Source: Kluyveromyces lactis (lineage: Eukaryota > Ascomycota > Saccharomycetes > Saccharomycetales > Saccharomycetaceae). From it: 64,000 nucleotides of DNA. The notes under the pieces were generated by a model that did no database searches, had not been told where the DNA came from, and worked only from the letters and a program-made list of their open reading frames with translations. The position numbers and the translations under genes were made by a program. The DNA lies in assembly GCF_000002515.2 (NCBI RefSeq), contig NC_006039.1, forward strand, positions 682,001 to 746,000, written 5' to 3'. Positions 52,655-62,553 of this stretch are shown piece by piece (within the stretch, counting starts at the first letter, position 1; every line of letters starts with the position of its first letter).

Positions 52655-55600
52655 ATGTCCTTTTCGCCTCCACCTGGTTCACAGATCCCAAATAAATATT
52701 CAAAATCTAATCAGCACCAAGCTCAAAGTACAGACCGCGACTCATTTGATCTACAATTCGAGGACTCTTTAGACGCTGCGTTAGAATCTTTACAATTACC
52801 TGAGCATTCTCATAGAAGGGAAAACAGTACTGTTTTCGAAGATTTTGAGATGAAATCAATGCATGGCGATCACCAAACTGGTATGTTACATTCCGATGCA
52901 GATACCGCTCCATTGATAACAAATCACAGTAACAACGGAAGGATGTTGTCAAATAGTGATAGAAACGCACAAAATACTAATAATATTACTGTATGGTCAA
53001 AAGCTAAAAGTTGGTTTGAACATTCATTTACAAAAGCAAAATCGAAGCCATCCTCTTTATCTGTGTACAGCTCTACCAATTCCGTTGACGGGAACAAAAT
53101 TGAACTGAACGATCATAATGTAGAAAGAGAAATTCACCCTGCAACGACTCCCATATATGACAGAAAAAAGTACCCTTCAAATGTTATATCAAACGCAAAA
53201 TATAACCCGTTTACATTCATCCCACTAATATTGTATGAACAATTCAAGTTCTTCTTCAATTTATATTTTCTAATAGTTGCATTATCTCAGGCCATTCCTC
53301 AGCTTCGTATTGGTTACCTTTCATCCTACATTGTCCCCCTAGCTTTCGTTTTGACTGTTACAATGTCTAAGGAGGCCATGGATGATATTAATAGAAGAAA
53401 ACGTGACAGAGAGGCCAACAATGAGTTATATGAAGTTGTGAATAAACCCTGTCCAATACCATCGAAAGATCTAAAGGTTGGTGATATAATCAAGCTAAAA
53501 AAAGGTGCTAGGGTACCAGCAGACGTAGTAGTTTTACAAACAAATGAGCCAAATGGTGAATCTTTCATTAAAACAGACCAGCTTGATGGTGAAACTGACT
53601 GGAAACTACGTCTTGCATGTTCATTAACTCAATCTTTGACAGAGAATGATCTACTGAATAATATAACAATTACTGCATCAGCTCCTGAACATTCTATACA
53701 TAACTTTTTGGGCAAGATTACCTACAAAGATTCGACTTCATCACCTCTATCCGTTGACAACACAATGTGGGAAAATACCGTCCTTGCATCATCTGCAGCC
53801 TGCATCTGTTGTATTGTTTACACTGGACGCGAAACAAGACAGGCCTTGAACACTACTAAATCAAAAGCTAAAACTGGTCTATTGGAACTAGAGATCAATG
53901 GGCTATCGAAAATTCTATGTGCATGTGTATTCTTGCTTTCGATAATGCTTGTAGCGTTTGCGGGTTTCAATAACAACGATTGGTACGTTGATATCATGAG
54001 ATATTTGATTTTATTCTCCACCATCATTCCAGTTTCATTACGAGTCAACCTAGATCTAGGAAAGTCCGTGTATGCGTATAAAATTGAGCACGACAAGCAA
54101 ATTGAAGATACCATCGTAAGAACAAGTACCATACCGGAAGATTTAGGACGCATCGAATATTTATTAAGTGACAAAACAGGAACTCTTACTCAAAACGATA
54201 TGCAATTGAAAAAAATTCACCTAGGAACAGTATCTTATACAAATGAAACTATGGACATCGTTACGGATTTCATACAATCAATGAATTCAAGGACTTCTAA
54301 TAGTACTCCTACCACTACCCGGAAAAATATTTCAGATCGTGTTATTGATTTAGTGACAACATTAGCTATCTGCCACAACGTTACACCTACATTTGAAGAT
54401 GGTGAACTAACTTACCAAGCAGCATCTCCTGATGAAATTGCCATTGTTAAATTTACAGAATCAGTTGGATTGTCACTCTTCAGGAGAGATCGTCACTCAA
54501 TCTCATTATTTCATGATCATTCCGGAATGAAATTGGAATATGACATCAAAATACTCTTTCCCTTCAATTCTGACTCTAAGAGAATGGGTGTCATTATCTT
54601 CGATAAACTAAAACAAGAATACTGGTTTTTACAGAAAGGAGCTGATACCGTAATGAGTAGCATCGTGGTCAGAAACGATTGGCTAGAAGAGGAAACGAGT
54701 AACATGGCTACGGAAGGTTTACGCACCTTGGTGATAGGACGTAAAAAATTGAGCACAAATCTTTTCGAGCAATTCGAAAAAGAGTACTCGGAGGCATCTT
54801 TAACAATGATGGATCGCGAGGTCCATATGCAAAATGTTGTTAGAAAATTTCTTGAAAATGACTTGGAGCTACTTGGTTTGACTGGTGTCGAAGACAAACT
54901 TCAAAAAGATGTGAAGTCTTCAATCGAATTGTTAAGAAACGCAGGTATTAAAATATGGATGCTAACTGGGGATAAAGTTGAAACCGCCAGATGTGTCTCC
55001 ATATCAGCCAAATTAATCTCAAGAGGGCAATACGTTCATACTGTTACTAAAGTAAACAAACCAGAAGGTGCTCTTCATCACTTGGAGTATCTTCAAGTAA
55101 ACCAAAATTCATGTCTTTTGATTGATGGTGAATCACTCGGCTTGTATTTGCAATACTTCCCTGATGAATTCTTCGATATTGTTGTAAATTTGCCCACGGT
55201 TGTTGCATGTCGTTGTACTCCACAACAGAAAGCTGATGTCGCTGTTTTTATCCGTCAAGCAACAGGAAAACGTGTTTGTTGTATCGGTGATGGTGGTAAT
55301 GATGTCAGTATGATTCAATGTGCTGATGTTGGTGTCGGTATTGTGGGTAAGGAAGGTAAGCAAGCCTCGTTAGCCGCTGACTTTTCAATTACCCAATTTT
55401 GTCATTTAACCAAACTTTTGTTGTGGCACGGAAGAAATTCTTACAAAAGCTCTGCCAAATTATCTCAATTTGTGATTCATAGGGGCCTCATCATTTCTGT
55501 TTGCCAAGCGGTCTACTCAATCTGCTCAATGTTTGAACCATTAGCACTATACCAAGGTTGGTTAATGGTAGGATACGCCACCTGTTATACAATGGCACCT

Positions 55601-56101
55601 GTGTTTTCGTTGACCTTGGATCATGACATCGATGAATCATTGACCACTCTTTACCCAGAACTTTACAAAGAACTAACTCTAGGTAAATCCCTTTCTTTTA
55701 AGACATTTTTTGTCTGGGTTGCTCTTTCTGTGTTTCAAGGATGCGTTATACAAATGGCATCCCAATTCTTTACTAGTTTAAATGATTCCGATTTTACGAA
55801 AATGGTGGCCATAAGTTTTACAGCTCTAGTTTTGAATGAATTGATCATGGTAGGTCTAGAGATTAATACATGGAACAAGATAATGGCTATAACAGAAGTC
55901 GTGACACTCTTGATTTATCTAGGCTCCATCCCTTTCCTTGGTGAGTATTTTGACTTATCCTATGTTTCCACGACTAAATTTCCTCTAAGGGTTTTGGTCA
56001 TATTGGTGATCTCAGTGGTACCAGTTTGGGCCGCAAAGAGCATATATAGACGCCTAAATCCTCCAAACTACGCAAAAGTTCAACAGTTTTCGATGGTTTG
56101 A
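52655..56101 (+). CDS. NEO1: P4-ATPase phospholipid flippase Neo1
   Basis: The 1148-residue protein matches Neo1 (1151 in S. cerevisiae), the essential P4-ATPase of endosome and Golgi that flips aminophospholipids and acts with Mon2 and Any1/Dop1. A long cytosolic N terminus (1-185) precedes the first two membrane segments (about 190-245). The actuator loop holds DQLDGETDWKLR. The phosphorylated Asp506 lies in SDKTGTLT. Nucleotide- and hinge-domain motifs are FPFNSDSKRMGV, QKGADTVM, MLTGDKVETA and GDGGNDVSMIQ. Eight further membrane segments follow. Unlike other P4-ATPases, Neo1 needs no Cdc50 subunit (established for the family). It ends the chromosome V/IX-type block. Confidence 0.97.
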   Translation: MSFSPPPGSQIPNKYSKSNQHQAQSTDRDSFDLQFEDSLDAALESLQLPEHSHRRENSTVFEDFEMKSMHGDHQTGMLHSDADTAPLITNHSNNGRMLSNSDRNAQNTNNITVWSKAKSWFEHSFTKAKSKPSSLSVYSSTNSVDGNKIELNDHNVEREIHPATTPIYDRKKYPSNVISNAKYNPFTFIPLILYEQFKFFFNLYFLIVALSQAIPQLRIGYLSSYIVPLAFVLTVTMSKEAMDDINRRKRDREANNELYEVVNKPCPIPSKDLKVGDIIKLKKGARVPADVVVLQTNEPNGESFIKTDQLDGETDWKLRLACSLTQSLTENDLLNNITITASAPEHSIHNFLGKITYKDSTSSPLSVDNTMWENTVLASSAACICCIVYTGRETRQALNTTKSKAKTGLLELEINGLSKILCACVFLLSIMLVAFAGFNNNDWYVDIMRYLILFSTIIPVSLRVNLDLGKSVYAYKIEHDKQIEDTIVRTSTIPEDLGRIEYLLSDKTGTLTQNDMQLKKIHLGTVSYTNETMDIVTDFIQSMNSRTSNSTPTTTRKNISDRVIDLVTTLAICHNVTPTFEDGELTYQAASPDEIAIVKFTESVGLSLFRRDRHSISLFHDHSGMKLEYDIKILFPFNSDSKRMGVIIFDKLKQEYWFLQKGADTVMSSIVVRNDWLEEETSNMATEGLRTLVIGRKKLSTNLFEQFEKEYSEASLTMMDREVHMQNVVRKFLENDLELLGLTGVEDKLQKDVKSSIELLRNAGIKIWMLTGDKVETARCVSISAKLISRGQYVHTVTKVNKPEGALHHLEYLQVNQNSCLLIDGESLGLYLQYFPDEFFDIVVNLPTVVACRCTPQQKADVAVFIRQATGKRVCCIGDGGNDVSMIQCADVGVGIVGKEGKQASLAADFSITQFCHLTKLLLWHGRNSYKSSAKLSQFVIHRGLIISVCQAVYSICSMFEPLALYQGWLMVGYATCYTMAPVFSLTLDHDIDESLTTLYPELYKELTLGKSLSFKTFFVWVALSVFQGCVIQMASQFFTSLNDSDFTKMVAISFTALVLNELIMVGLEINTWNKIMAITEVVTLLIYLGSIPFLGEYFDLSYVSTTKFPLRVLVILVISVVPVWAAKSIYRRLNPPNYAKVQQFSMV

Positions 56102-56305
56102 AATATTGAAATATGTAAACTGGATACTTTATAGATTTGTGTAGTAATGACTGAAAACAATATATTTCTATATATAATAGTACTGATAATCCCATATTGT
56201 GGCTAATAGATAAAACACTGAAAACCCGTATAAAAGTGTATGCATATTAAACACCAAAGCGATTACTTAGTATTTTGGGTTTAATACCTATATGAAAAGA
56301 AGAAC

Positions 56306-57271
56306 TTATATATCATCCTCTGTGATTAGAAATTTGTATTTCTTCTTTGTTACCAAAACATCACTTAATGCATCATCGTCAACAAACCATGCAACACGCC
56401 CGGCTGCCCCTTCATTGACAATACTACTTGGAAGACCTTTTTCTGGTCTTTCCATTATTGTCTTGATGACAGGAGCCTTTGTAGCACCTTCCACAACGAA
56501 TGTAACTTGATGTGAATGACAAATTACTGGAATCGTTAGTGATATCCTATTCGAGGGTCCACTTGGAGCCTTTTCTACTGGGACAACCCATGCGAATTTT
56601 TCGCGTAAGTTTTCTTGAAAGTTAGGGAATAAAGATGCAATATGTCCATCAGGAGCACAACCAAGGAGGAAAAGGTCAAACATGGGAAGTTTTACACTAT
56701 CTCTTCCTGCGAAACCCTTAATTAAGATCTTTTCATAATCGTCAGCACATTCCTGTGGATCATTTATAAGCGATTCATCTATGTGGAAAACGTTTGGTGT
56801 GCCGTATTTTTCAGTATTGATTTGATCAGAAATTTGTCTTTTAGCTTGCCCATAATTACTCTCATTTGATTCAAAGGGAACCAATCTCTCATCTGCAAAG
56901 TAGATATCCCATTTACCCCATTGAACATCTGTTCTTTTCAACAACCCTTCATGTAACACTTGAATTAACGAACCACCAGAGATGGCAATCTTGAAACGAC
57001 GTTCTTTCGGTTTTTTGAGTTTCCCCCCGGAGGAAACTCCTCCGGTGCTATTATTGCGTAAACTCCTTGTGGACGATACTCTAGCCATTGAAGTCGAACT
57101 TCTCGCACTCAGCTGATTGGCAATATGAGTGCTCGATTGTCTTGTATTTGATGAGCCGTTCGCTGTGTCCTTCAATGCCATATTCTGTGAGTGAACAACA
57201 TGATCAGCAACTGCCTCTGCCACACCAGCGAATTCAGGAAACGCAAAAATTTTGGGTACAGTAGTTGTCAT
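56306..57271 (-). CDS. SOL1: 6-phosphogluconolactonase-like protein Sol1/Sol2
   Basis: The 321-residue protein matches Sol1 (321) and Sol2 (315), members of the 6-phosphogluconolactonase family linked to tRNA export in S. cerevisiae; they may lack pentose-phosphate activity, unlike Sol3 and Sol4. The glucosamine/galactosamine-6-phosphate isomerase fold is seen: KIAISGGSLIQVLHEGLL, WDIYFADERLVPFESNESNYG and FLLGCAPDGHIASLFPN. A Ser/Thr-rich insertion near residues 40-90 is typical of Sol1/2 rather than Sol3/4. It starts the block with chromosome-XIV-type neighbours. Confidence 0.92.
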   Translation of the reverse strand: MTTTVPKIFAFPEFAGVAEAVADHVVHSQNMALKDTANGSSNTRQSSTHIANQLSARSSTSMARVSSTRSLRNNSTGGVSSGGKLKKPKERRFKIAISGGSLIQVLHEGLLKRTDVQWGKWDIYFADERLVPFESNESNYGQAKRQISDQINTEKYGTPNVFHIDESLINDPQECADDYEKILIKGFAGRDSVKLPMFDLFLLGCAPDGHIASLFPNFQENLREKFAWVVPVEKAPSGPSNRISLTIPVICHSHQVTFVVEGATKAPVIKTIMERPEKGLPSSIVNEGAAGRVAWFVDDDALSDVLVTKKKYKFLITEDDI

Positions 57272-57951
57272 TGAAACCCCTTTGATGCTTTTGTTATGTT
57301 TATAGTTTAGTTATTCTTAGTGATAGACTATTAATCGAACTTTCAGAGGATCCAAAATGTATACCAATATTTCCTTTCGTTTCCGTTCACGAAAAGGCTT
57401 TGTTATACCTTTGATTTATATTGCAATTGACTCAAAACGTAAAGCAACCAGATATATTGATTAGAAGAAAACGATCGGGAGAAATTTTCAAGTCTTTGTT
57501 TCAACAACTCTAATAGGTATTCTTAGCTAATATCAAAGCAATGTACTTATTATTAGATCCACAAATTCCAGTAAACGCAACAACAATATCTATTTCGTCC
57601 TCTTACAGTATAAGTAGCAAAAATCCTTGCATTTACTTTTCTATGACTTTCCTTTGTCATATTTCTCTGCCAACTTTGTATAACTATCAAACCGTGATAA
57701 GTGACACATTTTCTTATATACGGCCCTCAGTAAAGAAGAACAAAATGCGAATAGGAGCGATCCTTGACAGGCCTGAGCTCTGTAAGAGTTATACTAACCG
57801 CTTAGAGGTGCTAAAACGCTCCCATAGGTGTCGACAGTTTTCTGTGATTTTTTTCATTTTCTTATATCTACATAAGCTATTAACCTATATGGAAGTCTAT
57901 TTACATGAAGAATCCATAGCAAGGCAAGTAATTACGGTAGCAAACATTGAA
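57272..57951. other. Intergenic, SOL promoter and ABZ1 3' flank
   Basis: A 680-bp gap includes a 147-codon ATG-initiated open frame on the plus strand (57541-57984) that overlaps the last codons of ABZ1. Its translation has no recognised family, is rich in Ser, Ile and Phe, and I do not call it a gene. Confidence 0.35.
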
Positions 57952-60228
57952 TCAGGTTTTGAAAACTTGCAATGCACTTTCTAATTTCGTAAACATTTCT
58001 TCCCATTCACCATCGCAGGTACTGAGAACCGTGACTGCACCTCCCGCACCAATCTGCCAACTGTTTCCTTGATCGTAGGAATACATACATCTGATGTTAA
58101 CAGACCAATCTCCATTCATATTAGCGGACCAGTATCCTGTCACACCGGAGTATACACCTCTTGTGGAGGAGCCTAGTAAGGGTTCAATCTGCGCCTGCAA
58201 AAGCTCCACAGTTTTCTTCTTTGGTGCTCCGGTCATTGACCCCGGTGGTAACGAGTGTTTCAAAACATCCAATCCGGAGTACTTTGAATCTTTCAAATGA
58301 TGCCCACGGACAACACTGACCAATTGGTAGACAGTTTTATACTCTTCTACTGACATAATTTCATCAACAGTTACTTTTGGTAATAACTCGTATAAATCAT
58401 TTCTGATCAAGTCTAAAATCATTAAGTTTTCACCGAACTCCTTGGGGGTTTTCAAGATGCATGTTGCTTTCTCTAGATCCATATCAGGTCCTTTCTTGAC
58501 TGTCCCTTTTATTGGTCTCAACTCGCAAGTATCATTTGTATACTTCAAGAATCTTTCCGGAGATGTAGATATTAGGCACAAATCGAATTTGTTCTGTTCT
58601 ATGTCATCAAATTGGAAGAAACTGGAAAACGGTGCTGGATTCTTTTGAATCAATGTTTGGAATATTCTCCACGGTGAAATGACCTCACTAGGTTCTATCT
58701 TAGTCTGGGAAGTCAAGCAGATCTCGTAACTATCACCTTGATGTAAATATTTCTGAGATAAACCAAACGCCTTCTTGTACGCTTCTTGTGAAGGTAGTGT
58801 AATGCCATATGTTATGCCTTTTGGTAACTCCATTGGCCAATCTAAATTGCGTTTCGTCGACAACACAATGTTTATTAACTTTGTAACTTCTGCGGAAAAG
58901 TTAGTATTAAGGCCTACAGTGTACAATTTCCCTTTAGTATGATGAATCAAAATGGTGTTGTCCACAAAACAAAGCTTTGCATCAGGTTTTAGTTGATCTT
59001 CCAAATCTGGTGATGTGAATTGACCCATTTCATACCCAAGAATACCGACAAAACCACCAATAAATGAAAGTTCTGGCCATTGATCTGGACAGCTTTTGTC
59101 GTTCATGAAGGAACCAATGGTACCCCAGAATCTATTCCTATCTTCAGATAAAACAGTAGTGATGCTATCCGATTGCCCGGAAATTAAGTTTTCATAATAT
59201 TTCTCGACAGTCAAACTTTTTGGTCGCCAATCATGTATAGTAGTCTTATTTAATTGGGAATAATGTGTGAAGACTTTACTCTTTGAATTTGGTAATGCAA
59301 TAATGGATATTTCTCCTCTATTAGCGTTTATAGTCGAGGATGCCATGAGAAAAAAAGGTAAGTTATTTTGCTCAAAGGATTCGCATAATTGGAGGGTTAA
59401 GTCTGTTTCATTAGTGATATCCATTGAGTGCACTTCAACATCAATGTCGGGTTCTTTACCTTCATTTGCACTTGTTTTTGGAACTATCGGATCTCTATCA
59501 ATTTTGCGACTCAAAGTAGTCATATTATCAATATCAGTGTTCTGTTGCCCTATCCCATTCTCATATATCTTTGAAATAATGTTGCTCTTACGGCCAGTGG
59601 TTTCGTTATAGTCTTTTGCCAGTTCGATAAAGTTTGCAATCAATTTCCCACCAAGCTCAGAACAGCACGATTCTGGATGATATTGCACTCCATACCATGG
59701 TTTTCCACTAATCCTACCGCCCATAAGAACTTTTTTACCATCATCTATAGTTTCTGATAATGGAATTATTGTCGATGAATTAGGATCTGCAATCACATGC
59801 AAAGAATGGTATCTTACTGAATTGAAGGCAATCGGATATCCATTGTACAGCCCAATGCTATTATCGGTAACATTAACCTGAAATACTTGGCCGTGTCTAA
59901 CATTACCCAATTGTTCAACACTGGCACCATTCGCATGGCACATGACTTGGAAACCAAGACATATTCCGAGAATTGGAATAACATCGGAATCGTTAAACAA
60001 AGAAGCAATTATACCGATATCTGTGGGTCCGTTCACTGGATTACCAGGACCAGGACCAATGACAATCGCATCAAATAATCTCAAAAATGGTTTCAACTCA
60101 TTGTAACTTTGAAAAGTGTCATTATGAATTGTGATTACCTCGATGTCTTGCCCCTGCTCCTTTATCAGCTCAACAACATTATATGTGAACGAGTCATAAG
60201 AGTCCACAAACAAAACAGAAAAAGTCAT
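57952..60228 (-). CDS. ABZ1: Para-aminobenzoate (aminodeoxychorismate) synthase
   Basis: The 758-residue fused enzyme (787 in S. cerevisiae) turns chorismate and glutamine into 4-amino-4-deoxychorismate for folate synthesis. The N-terminal glutamine amidotransferase (about 1-210) has nucleophile Cys90 in GICLGFQ and His184/Glu186 in HPESC. The C-terminal PabB domain (about 260-755) ends with the chorismate-binding family motifs PERFLKYTN, RPIKGTVKKG, NLMILDLIRNDL and PGSMTGAPKKKTVELL. The frame reaches a TTG at 60240; ATG at 60228 gives MTFSVLFVDSYDSFTYN. It lies between SOL1 and HUB1 as in S. cerevisiae. Confidence 0.96.
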   Translation of the reverse strand: MTFSVLFVDSYDSFTYNVVELIKEQGQDIEVITIHNDTFQSYNELKPFLRLFDAIVIGPGPGNPVNGPTDIGIIASLFNDSDVIPILGICLGFQVMCHANGASVEQLGNVRHGQVFQVNVTDNSIGLYNGYPIAFNSVRYHSLHVIADPNSSTIIPLSETIDDGKKVLMGGRISGKPWYGVQYHPESCCSELGGKLIANFIELAKDYNETTGRKSNIISKIYENGIGQQNTDIDNMTTLSRKIDRDPIVPKTSANEGKEPDIDVEVHSMDITNETDLTLQLCESFEQNNLPFFLMASSTINANRGEISIIALPNSKSKVFTHYSQLNKTTIHDWRPKSLTVEKYYENLISGQSDSITTVLSEDRNRFWGTIGSFMNDKSCPDQWPELSFIGGFVGILGYEMGQFTSPDLEDQLKPDAKLCFVDNTILIHHTKGKLYTVGLNTNFSAEVTKLINIVLSTKRNLDWPMELPKGITYGITLPSQEAYKKAFGLSQKYLHQGDSYEICLTSQTKIEPSEVISPWRIFQTLIQKNPAPFSSFFQFDDIEQNKFDLCLISTSPERFLKYTNDTCELRPIKGTVKKGPDMDLEKATCILKTPKEFGENLMILDLIRNDLYELLPKVTVDEIMSVEEYKTVYQLVSVVRGHHLKDSKYSGLDVLKHSLPPGSMTGAPKKKTVELLQAQIEPLLGSSTRGVYSGVTGYWSANMNGDWSVNIRCMYSYDQGNSWQIGAGGAVTVLSTCDGEWEEMFTKLESALQVFKT

Positions 60229-60529
60229 CCGTCTGCACAAAGAACGACCAATACTAGTACTCTATTTAGTGAACAACGTTTTTGGACAATCGTGTTGCTT
60301 GTCAGCTCAAGACTATTCAATGGGTAATGTTTACTTCCTTGTGTGGCAGAAGTAATATAAATGTGTCGATGAGCAGAGAGTTCTTACTTTTTTATTTCTA
60401 CTATTACGAAATTATATAGAAAAGAATGTATTATAAACATGCTGAGCACTAAATGATTGAAGAACAGAAGCTCTTTAAACACGTTTATTCCGTGTTTCAT
60501 ACCATTGAGTTTGAATAGACAAATTTAAT
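60229..60529. promoter_or_regulatory. Divergent ABZ1/HUB1 promoter region
   Basis: A 301-bp AT-rich spacer. No specific factor site was recognised. Confidence 0.4.
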
Positions 60530-60754
60530 ATGATTGAAGTACTAGTAAACGATCGTCTTGGAAAAAAAGTCAATGTAAAATGTTTAAGCGAAGATACTGT
60601 TGGTGATTTTAAGAAGGTATTGAGTGTACAATTGGGGACTGCGTCAGCATCCAAGATTGTGCTACAAAAAGGTGGTAGCGTATTGAAAGATCACATAACT
60701 TTAGAAGATTATGAAGTTCACGACGGAACTAATTTGGAGTTGTATTATGTGTAA
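60530..60754 (+). CDS. HUB1: Ubiquitin-like modifier Hub1
   Basis: The 74-residue protein matches Hub1 (73 in S. cerevisiae; UBL5), a ubiquitin-fold protein that binds Snu66 without covalent attachment and alters splice-site use in the spliceosome. The start [18 protein letters not shown] and the block [16 protein letters not shown] are typical. The C terminus ends LELYYV: a Tyr-Tyr pair plus one residue instead of the Gly-Gly of conjugated modifiers. It converges on PPG1 with 134 bp between stops, the same arrangement as in S. cerevisiae. Confidence 0.97.
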   Translation: MIEVLVNDRLGKKVNVKCLSEDTVGDFKKVLSVQLGTASASKIVLQKGGSVLKDHITLEDYEVHDGTNLELYYV

Positions 60755-60888
60755 GTTTGTAAAAACATATATGATTTATCTATAAAAATTAGCTTGTATA
60801 TTATACTCAATATTTGAATATGAGATGGGACTATACCATTAGCGAAAGGGAAAAAAGAGTTAGAGATAAGCATACAGTTACATTTGCT

Positions 60889-61923
60889 TCATAAAAAATA
60901 GTCAACTTGTCTTTTCAGAGCATATTTTGCTTGGTGCTCATCGGAGAATACGTCATATTGCCCCATGTGTGCATCGTCATCTTCTTCGAAGAAGGAATGT
61001 AAAGTTTTATCATTAAGCATTGGATCTGTAAGTAGTTTATTTTCTGGAGCTTCATCGAACACGTTAAAGTGAAAGTCTGTTGGTGAGTATAATTCTAAAA
61101 TAGATGCTTTATTCCCACAACGATAACAGTAATTGGGAGCGGACCAAACAGTGGTGACTTTCCCTCCAAAATAATCCTGATATCCCTCGTTACATAGTTG
61201 ATGAGCTCTGAGCATCTTTGTGACACCATTGATGCTAAAAAATTTGTCCACTATAGCTTTACCGAAAGTGTAACCAGCACCTCTCGGTGAGACTTTGAAT
61301 TGTGAAGAAGTGATATCGTTTCTGTCGTCTTCAGGGTCTGACCAGACCAAATCTGCCATGGCGCCATCATGTGGGATTTCTCTGATCCTATCGATAATCC
61401 GTATTTGATCAATGGATTGAATATTGGGTGAAAGTCCACCATGAACGCAGAAAATTGTATCATCAATGATACATGCAAGAATCAAATAATCGAATAGATC
61501 CGTGAAATACTGCCATACTTGACTTCCCTCGCCAAATTTGTTCAAACATTCCGTATAAAAACCATAACTCTGGGTGATCTGACGTGATTCATGATTACCA
61601 CGAATTAGATGAATACGGCTTGGATATCTAAGCTTTAACGTTATCAGCAAAGTAATTGTCTCCACACTGTACAACCCTCTGTCGACATAATCACCCAAAA
61701 ACACGTAATTTGTGGACGGCAGAGGTCCACCAATATGGAATATCTCTAAAAGATCATGGAATTGACCGTGAATGTCACCAACAACAGTCACAGGCGTACT
61801 GATATGAACAACATTAGATTCTCTCACTAGCAATTCCTTTAATTTGAAACACAACGCCCTGATCGTCTCAGCAGGAAGTAGTTTCCCCTCATATAGCTGT
61901 TCCAAACACCAATCGAGTTCCAT
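60889..61923 (-). CDS. PPG1: PP2A-like serine/threonine phosphatase Ppg1
   Basis: The 344-residue catalytic subunit matches Ppg1 (368 in S. cerevisiae), part of the Far/STRIPAK-like complex that controls mitophagy by dephosphorylating Atg32, and affects glycogen. All PPP metal motifs are present: GDIHG (49-53), GDYVDRG (77-83), GNHE (109-112), with later HGG and the RG(A)GYTFG block. The C terminus ends DYFL, as in PP2A-type enzymes whose last Leu is methylated. A Cys-rich [18 protein letters not shown] stretch is typical. It is divergent from SSK2. Confidence 0.94.
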   Translation of the reverse strand: MELDWCLEQLYEGKLLPAETIRALCFKLKELLVRESNVVHISTPVTVVGDIHGQFHDLLEIFHIGGPLPSTNYVFLGDYVDRGLYSVETITLLITLKLRYPSRIHLIRGNHESRQITQSYGFYTECLNKFGEGSQVWQYFTDLFDYLILACIIDDTIFCVHGGLSPNIQSIDQIRIIDRIREIPHDGAMADLVWSDPEDDRNDITSSQFKVSPRGAGYTFGKAIVDKFFSINGVTKMLRAHQLCNEGYQDYFGGKVTTVWSAPNYCYRCGNKASILELYSPTDFHFNVFDEAPENKLLTDPMLNDKTLHSFFEEDDDAHMGQYDVFSDEHQAKYALKRQVDYFL

Positions 61924-62553
61924 AAATATGATATGTAATATCCTCAGTACGGATTGAAATTTTTTGACAGCTCACTAATGGGATATTTTATCCTCCCTTA
62001 ATGCATGGATCCCAACGCTAGCTAGAATACCTTAAGATGCCCAACAGATAAACCTTACCACCTAGCGATGAGTCGTTCACCCCATATTCTTTGTTTAGCA
62101 AACTTTACGGCTGGAAAGATTTCAACTTTTCTTTGTAAAAATCAATAACATTAAAAAAAAAAAAATTATCATGTCAAGAACCAAATTAAAGGTTCATAGG
62201 TACCGAGCAAAGTAGCTAAAGTGTGCCAGCCATTCGGATTAGAACAGCGACGAGATCGTTATAAAGATAGGTTATAATTGCTAAGAAACACAACTGGTGT
62301 GCGGCAAACTCGAAATAAAGGGGATTTGCTTTGTAATTTTCGGGGCTACTTGTCAATTCATTGTCTATAAGGGCATTCTTCCCGGTCTTTCAGAGATTAC
62401 ACAATCTTAAGGAAGAAAGAGAATTGGTGGATTTTTTAAAGGGCCACTTTTACGTTTGTACTGTACAACAAAGTAACGCTCTGTTTTTTGCTTTATCTGT
62501 TTTCCTTCACGTTTGGTTTAGATTGAGCCTCTCTCAGTTCGTCGTTTAAAGCC
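61924..62553. promoter_or_regulatory. Divergent PPG1/SSK2 promoter region
   Basis: A 630-bp gap contains an A13 tract at about 62152-62164 between the two start codons. No factor site was recognised and short open frames look spurious. Confidence 0.4.
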
